In this document: piece by piece, positions 1 to 6,991 of the stretch | Position numbering within the stretch: position 1 is the stretch's first letter | Layout: each line of letters opens with the position of its first letter | Assembly: GCA_021787495.1 (NCBI GenBank) | Contig: JAJYLX010000007.1 | Location: forward strand, 1 to 43,036 | Length of the DNA: 43,036 nt | Direction of reading: 5' to 3' | Origin: Microcaldota archaeon | Lineage (GTDB): Archaea > Micrarchaeota > Micrarchaeia > Micrarchaeales > Micrarchaeaceae | The notes under the pieces: model-generated | Database searches by the model: none | Told to the model about the DNA's origin: nothing | The model's input: only the letters and a program-made list of their open reading frames with translations | Made by a program: the position numbers and the translations under genes

Positions 1-42
1 AGGAAAATCTATGAGAAGGCGTTTATCTGTTCCTTGACTGCA

Positions 43-100
43 TTGAAGGGTGCAATTCATCTCCGCCCTGAAGGGCGGTCAGGTTTCTTGCACCCTTCAA
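43..100. repeat. Nested inverted repeat, possible IS200/IS605-type end
   Basis: A perfect 13-bp inverted repeat (TTGAAGGGTGCAA at 43-55, TTGCACCCTTCAA at 88-100) encloses a second perfect 7-bp hairpin (CCGCCCT at 63-69, AGGGCGG at 72-78). The segment from 53 to 90, with an 'ATTCATCTCCGCCCTGAAGG' core, resembles the subterminal hairpin at the right end of IS200/IS605 elements, which also forms part of the TnpB guide RNA scaffold. No tnpB or tnpA coding sequence is visible here, so it would be a remnant or the edge of an element lying left of the window. It could instead be a structured RNA or terminator for the leftward transcript described at 198-211. Confidence 0.45.
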
Positions 101-101
101 A

Positions 102-173
102 CTACCCAGGCCCTAAAACCCTGTCATAGAGGCGGTTGGCCAGCCTTTGCCAATAGTCGATGTCGTTTGTCAT
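102..173 (-). CDS. Possible leaderless small ORF, 23 aa
   Basis: A 23-codon ORF starts with ATG at 173 and ends with TAG at 102-104; the peptide begins MTNDIDYWQRLANRLYDRV. Its start lies about 30 bp downstream of a strong leftward TATA-like element (198-211), the spacing expected for a leaderless archaeal mRNA. The nested hairpin at 43-100 follows directly. The composition is compatible with a short amphipathic helix, but no family is recognised. The promoter may instead drive a non-coding RNA. Confidence 0.3.
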   Translation of the reverse strand: MTNDIDYWQRLANRLYDRVLGPG

Positions 174-197
174 CGACGTGACATTGTGCCATAGATG

Positions 198-211
198 GAT
201 ATTTATATCTT
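198..211 (-). promoter_or_regulatory. TATA-like box for a leftward transcript
   Basis: Read on the minus strand the sequence is AGATATAAATATCC, a good archaeal TATA box. It is enclosed by a GTGCCA/TGGCAC inverted repeat (186-191 and 213-218). The start would fall near 175, just before the possible small ORF at 173. It lies downstream of tRNA-Asn, so it does not serve that gene. Confidence 0.45.
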
Positions 212-240
212 GTGGCACGGGGGTCGTGCTTGAAGGTCAT

Positions 241-312
241 CGCCCGAGGCAGGAATCGGACCTGCAACCTAGTGGTTAACAGCCACTCGCTCTACCATTG
301 AGCTACTCGGGC
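241..312 (-). tRNA. tRNA-Asn (GTT)
   Basis: The minus strand folds as a 72-nt cloverleaf: acceptor GCCCGAG/CTCGGGC, D arm GCTC/GAGC, anticodon stem AGTGG/CCACT with loop CTGTTAA (anticodon GTT), T stem GCAGG/CCTGC, discriminator G. No CCA is encoded. The T loop reads TCCGATT, so the nearly invariant T at position 55 is C. The 5' end overlaps the last 10 nt of the upstream same-strand gene (stop codon at 303-305), so both are probably on one transcript. Confidence 0.93.
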
Positions 313-959
313 CTGAAGAACTTGAACGGGCTTTTGAGGTTGATGACCGGTATGTACATGTCGGTGTTCGTGCGCGCGACGCCCTGTTCCGCTGTAACTG
401 AATCCTGCGCGTAATTGTACCTGAAGAAGCCGAAGCGCTTGCCTTCCGGCATCTCCGAGTACACGAACGCCTGCAGGTCGTGATCGGCCTGCACGAGCGA
501 TCCGACTATACGCTTACCTTTGCCCATGAACGAATATATGACTTGCGTAGCCTCCTCTTCCATGGTCTTGTACACCTGCTCCCTGACCAGGTCGGTGTGG
601 TCCTTCACCCTTATGGAGACCACGCTCGATTTTGACGTCGACACGAGGAACGGGCTCTTCGTGAGCTCGACCACGTGCACCTTCTGGCTCTGCAGGTCCA
701 GGTCCTTCGCGGAATCGTGGAACCTGAGCGTCTCCTGCTCGTACCTGGAGTAGCTGCCGTACCTCCCTGACGCATCGGAATGCGCATAGAAGACGACGAC
801 ATCCTTGCCGGCGTGCTCGGCGGCGAGGAAGAGCCGGTACCCCGTACCCTCCTTGACGGCATACATGGCCGCATTCTCGACCCTGCACGCCAGCCTGGCA
901 AGGTCCATGACGGACTCTGCCTCGACCATCTGGGCCTTTATGCCCCTAGCTGCGGCCAT
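303..959 (-). CDS. Conserved-looking hypothetical protein, 218 aa
   Basis: I do not recognise this family. The predicted protein is soluble, with no signal peptide or membrane segment, mixed alpha/beta in composition and without Cys motifs. It starts MAAARGIKAQMVEAESVMD and ends KSPFKFFRPE. Strand-alternating stretches (for example VVVFYAHSD, KVHVVELTKSPFLV, RFGFFRYNYAQ) suggest a beta-sheet-rich fold. Its stop codon lies inside the tRNA-Asn gene, so translation and tRNA 5' processing of a shared transcript could interfere. A short 13-nt gap separates its start from the end of the secreted protein gene at 973-1800 on the same strand, so the three units may form one operon. Confidence 0.7.
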   Translation of the reverse strand: MAAARGIKAQMVEAESVMDLARLACRVENAAMYAVKEGTGYRLFLAAEHAGKDVVVFYAHSDASGRYGSYSRYEQETLRFHDSAKDLDLQSQKVHVVELTKSPFLVSTSKSSVVSIRVKDHTDLVREQVYKTMEEEATQVIYSFMGKGKRIVGSLVQADHDLQAFVYSEMPEGKRFGFFRYNYAQDSVTAEQGVARTNTDMYIPVINLKSPFKFFRPE

Positions 960-972
960 CTTGACACCTTGG

Positions 973-1800
973 TCACACGTATGATAGGAGCAGTCTTATC
1001 AGGTACATGACCGCGTACGCTGGCTCGTAGATTATCGGGAACGCCACGCTGCCGGAGCCGATCGCGCTGTAGTCGTTCGGCACTGACGCCTTGACCAGCA
1101 GATTGATGTTGGACTCCTTGTGGACGAGCGAGCTTGCCACCGAGCTGACGTACATGCGCGCATTGTACAGGCCCGGCTCATCCTCGTAGACAGGATAGGA
1201 GAACGACCTTACGGTGTTGTGGAGCGCTATGACCTCGGTACTGGTGTTCCATGCGGGCAATCCGAGCGCCGTTAAATAGAATGGGGCATCCGAAACCCCG
1301 GTGTTGTTTATAGTGACCTCTATATTGGTTGGCTGGCCCGGACCGGTCGATATGTTGGTCGGGGAGACGCTGAGCGAGAAGACGTTCGGCGTGACATTGA
1401 CGTAGGCCGTAAACTCGATTGTGCCCAGCTTAGAGTAGTTGCCGAAGTTCTCGGCAGTGATCGTGAACCTGTAGGTTCCGTTGGTCGCATTAGCATACGG
1501 GGTTACCTTGACGGACAGGTACTTGGAGTAGAGCGATGAGTTAGACACCACCCAGCTTCCGGGCAGCCCTGTAGCATACATCTGGTTCCAGCCGCGCTGT
1601 ATGATAGTGCCGCTTGCGTTCGCCGTCGCGGACACGGCGGTTATGTAGAAAGGCTGGCCCGGACCGACCTTGCCTAGATAGATGGTGCCGTTGTTGTAGA
1701 GCGTCGCGTTGTATGGTTCGACTATGCTTATGTATGGTGCGGCGCCCGCCATGGCGACCATCGAGATCAGAATAACCGGAACGAAGTAAGCGAACTTCAT
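973..1800 (-). CDS. Secreted beta-sandwich surface protein with C-terminal hydrophobic tail
   Basis: The N-terminus is a classical signal peptide (MKFAYFVPVILISMVAMAGA, cleavage expected around residue 20). The body of about 220 residues is rich in Asn, Thr, Val and Gly with many N-x-S/T sequons, as is usual for archaeal glycosylated surface proteins. Residues about 136-235 (VTPNVFSLSVSPTNISTGPG...) look like an Ig-like/CARDB or NPCBM-associated NEW3-type sandwich. The last ~20 residues (AYAVMYLIRLLLSYV) are hydrophobic and could anchor the protein. A TATA-like element (TATATGCTTAAAT, minus strand, about 1832-1846) lies upstream of the ATG. Exact function is unknown. Confidence 0.75.
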   Translation of the reverse strand: MKFAYFVPVILISMVAMAGAAPYISIVEPYNATLYNNGTIYLGKVGPGQPFYITAVSATANASGTIIQRGWNQMYATGLPGSWVVSNSSLYSKYLSVKVTPYANATNGTYRFTITAENFGNYSKLGTIEFTAYVNVTPNVFSLSVSPTNISTGPGQPTNIEVTINNTGVSDAPFYLTALGLPAWNTSTEVIALHNTVRSFSYPVYEDEPGLYNARMYVSSVASSLVHKESNINLLVKASVPNDYSAIGSGSVAFPIIYEPAYAVMYLIRLLLSYV

Positions 1801-1882
1801 GGCATCCCTGCTCTAATCTCACATGCAAGGAATTTAAGCATATACTTCTTGCGGTGCGGCAGGCGGTGGGAAAGCTTAATAA

Positions 1883-1907
1883 GTTTAAAGGCGACTTACC
1901 GGTAAGT
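1883..1907 (+). promoter_or_regulatory. TATA box plus 14-bp palindrome before the response regulator gene
   Basis: A TATA-like GTTTAAAG lies at 1883-1890, centred 28 bp before the ATG at 1914, which implies a very short or absent leader. A perfect 14-bp palindrome, ACTTACCGGTAAGT, sits at 1894-1907, between the TATA box and the start codon, over the expected transcription start. That is the position of a repressor operator; the downstream protein has an N-terminal winged helix, so autoregulation is a reasonable inference. Confidence 0.5.
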
Positions 1908-1913
1908 GATCCC

Positions 1914-3104
1914 ATGGACCGCAACGATTCGATTTCTGACGAGTTGCTTATGCTCATAAACGACAGGCAGCAGATAACGTTCAACGAACTGTCAGACATA
2001 TACTTCAGCAGGGGGATTGCCAAGGACCGCCTGGAAAAGGCGCTTAGGGACCTTGAGGGCAGGGACGTGATAGCCTCGAGGAGCAACGGTGGCATCCTTA
2101 CCTACTATGTGCTAGAGAGCAACCCGTTCAAGCGCGTGTTGATCGTCGAGGATGACAAGAACATTAACAGGCTTATGGCTCTCTCGATAGGCGACGAGTT
2201 CGAGATAGACCAGGTGTATGACGGCGGTGAGGCCATGACGGCGGTGAGGCAGGACCGCCCGGACCTAATCATACTCGACCTGATGCTGCCGCACAAGGAT
2301 GGCCTCGACATCTGCCAGACAATAAAGGCCGATCCCAGGCTGAAGGAGACCGTCGTCATAATAGTCAGCGCTATGGACACGACCAGCGCGAGATTCAAGG
2401 GCATAAAGTTCGGCGCGGACTACTACATAAAGAAGCCGTTCGACCCGAAGGAGCTTAGGGCGCTCGTCACCATATTCCTGAAGAAGAAAGGCAAGAGGTT
2501 CGACCCACTGATAGACCTGCCCGACGAGGAGAGGCTATCGAAGGAATTTGAGCGTTCCATAAAGGAGGGTAGCTCCTACACGATCGGCGCGCTGAAGATC
2601 ATCAATCTGGGGTACTACGCGAGCAAGTTCGGCGAGGTCACCGGCATCGTGATACTCAGGTTGGTCTCACAGATATTACAGGACTCTATCAAGAGGCGAG
2701 GGAAGGACCTGTTCGTCGGGTTCCTGAACAGCGATGAGTTCGTGGTTGCGGGTAGCAAGGAGGCTGTTGACGCGGGCATCGAGGAAGTAAAGAAGGAGTT
2801 CTCCGCTGTGCTGCCCTTCATAATGCAGGACCTCGGGTACAAGCCGATCGCCGAGACAGAAGGGATGTCGGATTCGGAGGAGATGCCAAAGCCGTCCATC
2901 GAGTTCATAGAGTCTGATAAGAGCGATAGGATAGCGAGGAGGGAGGAGGTGCTCCGCGACAGGGGAGGCAGAGCAGACAACATAGGCTCCTACACCTATG
3001 AGGAGCTGCAGCGGATGCTCGGCAGCGGCTCACTCAACGTGATAATAAGCAGGGACGCCAACGGCGTCAAGCTCAGGGTGGGAAAGGGCCCTCTCGGTGG
3101 ATGA
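1914..3104 (+). CDS. Response regulator: winged helix - REC - degenerate GGDEF
   Basis: A 396-aa protein with three parts. Residues about 6-68 form a winged-helix-like DNA-binding segment. Residues about 74-190 are a CheY-like receiver with acidic pair D80/D81, phospho-acceptor D122 (LILDLMLP), S152 and K174 (KKPF). Residues about 200-320 resemble a GGDEF domain in which the signature reads NSDEF (272-276); losing both glycines argues against diguanylate cyclase activity. The C-terminal ~75 residues are charged and low complexity. The ATG at 1914 is chosen because the TATA box leaves no room for an upstream start. The prepilin-like gene follows after 3 nt and the histidine kinase is convergent just beyond, so phosphorelay between them is likely but inferred. 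Confidence 0.85.
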   Translation: MDRNDSISDELLMLINDRQQITFNELSDIYFSRGIAKDRLEKALRDLEGRDVIASRSNGGILTYYVLESNPFKRVLIVEDDKNINRLMALSIGDEFEIDQVYDGGEAMTAVRQDRPDLIILDLMLPHKDGLDICQTIKADPRLKETVVIIVSAMDTTSARFKGIKFGADYYIKKPFDPKELRALVTIFLKKKGKRFDPLIDLPDEERLSKEFERSIKEGSSYTIGALKIINLGYYASKFGEVTGIVILRLVSQILQDSIKRRGKDLFVGFLNSDEFVVAGSKEAVDAGIEEVKKEFSAVLPFIMQDLGYKPIAETEGMSDSEEMPKPSIEFIESDKSDRIARREEVLRDRGGRADNIGSYTYEELQRMLGSGSLNVIISRDANGVKLRVGKGPLGG

Positions 3105-3107
3105 GAT

Positions 3108-3659
3108 ATGGCAGCGCACCGCGGCGGAACGGGGCAATCGGCAGTCGACTTCCTGGTGTCATACGGGTTCGCTATAATCATCATATCAGTTGCGGTTTAT
3201 GTGGCCTTGCAGCTTTCGATATTCCAGCCACAGCTCGTTCCATCGTACTGCGACGCGGCCGGAGGTTTCACCTGCAAGGCCTTCCTGCTGTCGACGAACG
3301 GCACGCTCTACGCCACTCTTGTGCAGGCGACAGGATCTGTGCTCAACATAACTGGCGCTGCCTGCTCCAGCGAGGTGAACAGCACGGGCGATGGGCCGGC
3401 ATTCGGAAACATCGGCGTGCGCAAGTATGCGTCATACACGCAGGGATACCCTGACAACTCGCTCATCAATGGCCTGGTGATGTACACCGACACGGCCGCG
3501 ATGGTTAAGATGAACTGCTTTACAGGCAGCGGGCTCGCCGGGAGCGTGGCCGGCACGACTTTCACCGGCTACGTCTGGCTCAACTACACCAGCTCCGGAC
3601 TCCCCTCAGGCATGCACAGCGTCGAGAGCGTGATGCACTTCACCGCGAAGTACTCATGA
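3108..3659 (+). CDS. Prepilin-like (class III signal) secreted protein
   Basis: A 183-aa protein whose N-terminus reads GTGQSAVDFLVSYGFAIIII. This matches the archaeal class III (type IV pilin-like) signal pattern Q-x-x-x-[ED]-F followed by one hydrophobic helix (about residues 11-36), with Asp in place of the usual Glu. The exterior part has N-glycosylation sequons and four Cys that could form disulfides (SYCDAAGGFTCK, AACSS, MNCFT). It begins 3 nt after the response regulator stop, so it is probably co-transcribed with it. Its 3' end overlaps the convergent histidine kinase gene by 6 bp. It may be a pilus subunit or pilin-like membrane protein. Confidence 0.75.
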   Translation: MAAHRGGTGQSAVDFLVSYGFAIIIISVAVYVALQLSIFQPQLVPSYCDAAGGFTCKAFLLSTNGTLYATLVQATGSVLNITGAACSSEVNSTGDGPAFGNIGVRKYASYTQGYPDNSLINGLVMYTDTAAMVKMNCFTGSGLAGSVAGTTFTGYVWLNYTSSGLPSGMHSVESVMHFTAKYS

Positions 3660-5861
3660 CTGCTGCCTCTGCTTCTGTTTCTTGACAGGTAGCACGAACC
3701 AGAACCTGCTTCCGGAACCGGGCTTCGACTCGAACCCTATCTTGCCGCCGTGCTGCTCCACTATCGAGCGCGTTATCGCGAGCCCCAGACCGGTACCCTG
3801 CTGCTCCTGCCTTGTCAGCTCCTTGTTGGGCGCCTGGTAGAACTTCTTGAACAGCCTCTTCTTGTCTTCATCAGCTATACCTATTCCCGTGTCGATGACG
3901 TCGCATTCGACCTTGTTTTTGGTCCTCATCAGCATGTTGACCTTTATCCCGCCCGAGTTGGTAAACTTTATCGCGTTGCCCACTAGGTTGACAAACACCT
4001 GCACGAGCTTGTTCTGGTCCGCCTGTATGACCGGCACGTCATAGCTGACATTCCACGAGAACTCGAGGCCCTTCTGCCTGGCGGACTCCTGTAGCGACCT
4101 TATCGCCGGGTTCGTATAGAGCGCCCTCAGGTCCACATCCCTGAACTCGAGCTTCGCCTTCCTGGCCTCGAGCTTCGCGGCGTCGAGCACCTGCTGTATT
4201 ATGAGCACGAGCCTGTTGGCCTCCTCTATTATCGTGCTCACGTGGTCCTTCTGCGCCTGGGAGAGCTCGCCGGCCTGGCCTTCATAGAGCAGGGACGAGA
4301 ACCCCTTTATGTTCGTGAGGGGTGTCTTGAGCTCGTGGGTTATGTCGTATATGAACTCGGACTTCTGCGTGCTGACGGCATCGCTCCTCTTCGTCTCGGC
4401 CTGCGCCTTCTTCAGCTCGGCCTCCAAGTCCGACAGTTTTCTGCGGGTCTCCAGCTCCTTTATTATGACAAGGTAGCCTTCCTTGTCGCGCGAGCCGCGG
4501 AGCAGCCTGACGGCCTGCACGCATGGTACTAGGCCGGTGTCCTTTTTTATCAGGTGCACGTAGGAATTGTCTACCTTCGTGCCGTTGCTCACGTACGCGA
4601 TGTCGGCATCGAATTTCTTTGGGTCGTCATACAGCGAGCGCGCCTCCCTGCCTATTAGTTCGTCCTTGGCATATCCCAGCATGCCTTCGACAGGAAGGTT
4701 GCACTCCCTTATGTAACCAAGGCGGTCTACCTTGAGCGCTATGTCAGACGTGCTCTCTATGAAGCTGCTTATGTTCTCCTCAGCCTCATGGACGTATGCC
4801 TCCGCCTCCGCGGACACGGCGGTAACCAGATAGCCGAACGGCAGCTTGGAGAACGTGGCCTTGATCGGCATTATGTAGTCCCCAGCCAGCAGGTTGAGCT
4901 GCAGAGACGAGATGATGGTCTTGCCTCCGGATACAGCGTTTATTGCATTCTGCGCGTCCGTCTCCTTCAGGAAGTCCATGAACTTCCTCCCGTAGAGCAT
5001 CGCGTTCGAGTATTTCATGGCCTTCTCGAAGTTCTGGCTGGCGCTTATTATGGTGAAGTCGTTCTTGGTGAAGAGCACATAGAGGTCGCGGCTGTCAGAG
5101 AGCGAGCTCAGCATCGAGTCCATGACGGCCTTGCCAGTCACGTTGACTGCGGAGACATGCAGCATGCCCTCGCTGGCCGGCATGGATGACACCCTGTAGA
5201 TGTTGTGCGAGTCCCCGGTATTGAAGTAGACGTCACGACCTCCCGTGGGGAGCGCATCGTTGAATTCAATTCCGAAGAGCTCGGATATGTTCTGCCGACC
5301 CTGCCCTGTGAGGGAGAACGCCTTCATCGCGGATCTGTTGGACTTGACTATCAAACCCGTCTTCGAAACCAGCATCTGCGGCACCGCACTGTTGAACGCC
5401 GCGTCGAAGTATGAGGCCAGCCTGGCACCCCTGCTGGCCTCGGTCTTGTACAACATGGCGAATCCGAACAGCACAGACACGAGTTGCACGGTGCCCAACA
5501 GGTCGTCGCTGAACTTGTTCTCCTCCTTGGACAGCAGCCTGAGCACCGATGCCACGCGGCCGTTCCCTATTATCGGGATGAGTGCGCAGCTCCTATAGCC
5601 CTTATTCCTGTAGTCGATGAGGGAAGGGAACGCCGAGTACTCGCTAAGTTGGTTATCGACGTATGGTTTTCTGGTGTTTACTGTGTATTCCTCGGCCATA
5701 TCCTTTCTGCTCGCCGAGATGTCTACAAGCTCCGCATCGTCTATCCCGAAGTCCGCCTTTATTGACGACACGAACTGCCTAGATATTGCCACCTCGTCTA
5801 CCGAGCTGGTGAACGCCGGGAGCACCTCTCCCATCACCTTGTTGACCAAGATTTCATTCAC
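3654..5861 (-). CDS. Soluble GAF/PAS sensor histidine kinase
   Basis: A 735-aa cytoplasmic sensor kinase without membrane segments. An N-terminal GAF-like domain (about 1-140) is followed by about three PAS-like domains (about 148-245, 250-350, 365-472), a coiled coil (about 475-500), a HisKA dimerisation domain with phospho-acceptor His509 (YDITHELKTPL), and a HATPase_c domain with N box (QVFVNLVGNAIKF, about 621-633), G1 (DTGIGIAD, 657-664) and G2 (GTGLGLA, 689-695). A GTG at 5861 is preferred because a minus-strand TATA-like element lies near 5903-5915; TTG at 5864 or ATG at 5834 are alternatives. It converges on the response regulator/pilin pair, its most likely partner. The soluble sensor suggests an internal signal such as redox or ligand state. 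Confidence 0.9.
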   Translation of the reverse strand: MNEILVNKVMGEVLPAFTSSVDEVAISRQFVSSIKADFGIDDAELVDISASRKDMAEEYTVNTRKPYVDNQLSEYSAFPSLIDYRNKGYRSCALIPIIGNGRVASVLRLLSKEENKFSDDLLGTVQLVSVLFGFAMLYKTEASRGARLASYFDAAFNSAVPQMLVSKTGLIVKSNRSAMKAFSLTGQGRQNISELFGIEFNDALPTGGRDVYFNTGDSHNIYRVSSMPASEGMLHVSAVNVTGKAVMDSMLSSLSDSRDLYVLFTKNDFTIISASQNFEKAMKYSNAMLYGRKFMDFLKETDAQNAINAVSGGKTIISSLQLNLLAGDYIMPIKATFSKLPFGYLVTAVSAEAEAYVHEAEENISSFIESTSDIALKVDRLGYIRECNLPVEGMLGYAKDELIGREARSLYDDPKKFDADIAYVSNGTKVDNSYVHLIKKDTGLVPCVQAVRLLRGSRDKEGYLVIIKELETRRKLSDLEAELKKAQAETKRSDAVSTQKSEFIYDITHELKTPLTNIKGFSSLLYEGQAGELSQAQKDHVSTIIEEANRLVLIIQQVLDAAKLEARKAKLEFRDVDLRALYTNPAIRSLQESARQKGLEFSWNVSYDVPVIQADQNKLVQVFVNLVGNAIKFTNSGGIKVNMLMRTKNKVECDVIDTGIGIADEDKKRLFKKFYQAPNKELTRQEQQGTGLGLAITRSIVEQHGGKIGFESKPGSGSRFWFVLPVKKQKQRQQS

Positions 5862-5987
5862 CAAGCAATCACGTGCCACAGTGGGCCATATCGTTATGGC
5901 AAGTAAACTATTTATTCGGCATTCGCGGTGCCGTGTTTCACCGCCCGCATACAAAAGATATTTATTCTCGTTTTTTGTTATGGATTT

Positions 5988-6986
5988 GTGACAAACATAC
6001 TACGACGCGGCAATGGGCGCAGAACGCGCTCCTTGCAGTCTGCGATGGAGTACCTGCTCACCTATGGGTGGGCGATACTGATAATAGCTTTGGTAATCGG
6101 CGTTCTCTTTTGGCTGGGCTTGTTTAGCACCTCCGGGATTATAAGGGGCGCGGAGCCCGGCTCGTGCTCGGTCTACAGGCCCGTCGGGCGCGGGGCGAAC
6201 CAGGGTGCCGGGCTCATCGGGACCTGCACCGGAACACCTCCGGAGTACGTGATGTCTTTCCACAACGAGACGCCATACGGACAGATAACCATAAGGGATA
6301 CGCTCGTCAATACTGCCGCCAGGGGTTACAACACGGTGACGTTCTGGATGTACTGGAACAAGAAGATAGGTGGATACAACGGCCCCATACCTTTCGCCTT
6401 CCTGGGCGCGCCGGGAGGGGCGTCTTACACCCTTCTGATAAACTACGGCTGCCTGGGATTCAATACGGCCAGGGGCGACAGCTTTGGGACCGAGGTCGAC
6501 GGCCCAGGCAGGCAGGTGCAGATGGGCAACAACTGGACCTTCGTGGCGGCGGAGTTCTTCAACGGACACTACGGCGAGAACTCGCCAAACAACAATGTCA
6601 GCATATATATCAACGGCGTGAACGGCACGCAGATCAACTACAATTTCAACGGGAACAAGAGTCTGGAGTGGTGCGGCCAGGCTCCGCCACACATCAATGC
6701 GACAGCCAATGATAGCATATACATATCCGGCTGGAATAAGGCAGGGGACAATTTCGTCGGCATGCTATCAAACATCCAGGTCTACAACTCGACGCTTTCA
6801 GCGAATGATATCATGGACCTCTACGATGGCGGCGTCGGCGGCGCGCCCATCGACATCTATCACCTTGCCGGATGGTGGCCGCTGAACGGCAACATCAACG
6901 ACTATAGCGGCAACGGATACGGAGGGAACGTATCTGTAGGGCTCCAGTTCAACAGCAGCTGGCTTGGAACTTACACTTACTCGTGA
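5988..6986 (+). CDS. Prepilin-like protein with LamG/concanavalin-like domain
   Basis: A 332-aa protein with the class III signal LQSAMEYLLTYGWAILIIAL (about residues 16-35), then a ~200-residue LamG/ConA-like lectin domain: YNTVTFWMYWNK near the start, NNWTFVAAEF, NVSIYINGV, DSIYISGWN and the closing MLSNIQVYNSTLSANDIMDLY, followed by a GGWWPLNGN-type segment. It is likely exported by the type IV pilin route and displayed on the surface to bind glycans. A TATA box (GATATTTATT, 5958-5967) puts the transcript start at or near the GTG at 5988, which gives the chosen leaderless start; an upstream ATG at 5928 lies before the TATA. It is divergent from the histidine kinase. Confidence 0.8.
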   Translation: MTNILRRGNGRRTRSLQSAMEYLLTYGWAILIIALVIGVLFWLGLFSTSGIIRGAEPGSCSVYRPVGRGANQGAGLIGTCTGTPPEYVMSFHNETPYGQITIRDTLVNTAARGYNTVTFWMYWNKKIGGYNGPIPFAFLGAPGGASYTLLINYGCLGFNTARGDSFGTEVDGPGRQVQMGNNWTFVAAEFFNGHYGENSPNNNVSIYINGVNGTQINYNFNGNKSLEWCGQAPPHINATANDSIYISGWNKAGDNFVGMLSNIQVYNSTLSANDIMDLYDGGVGGAPIDIYHLAGWWPLNGNINDYSGNGYGGNVSVGLQFNSSWLGTYTYS

Positions 6987-6991
6987 GCGGG

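Noticed and set aside
1-129. A tnpB tail or other protein in the open plus frame from base 1 to 129
   Set aside because: The translation crosses the nested hairpin and shows no TnpB zinc-finger or RuvC motif; openness over 42 codons is not significant.
2514-2870. Active diguanylate cyclase in the response regulator
   Set aside because: The signature is NSDEF, so both glycines needed for GTP binding are lost; it is more likely a structural or binding domain.
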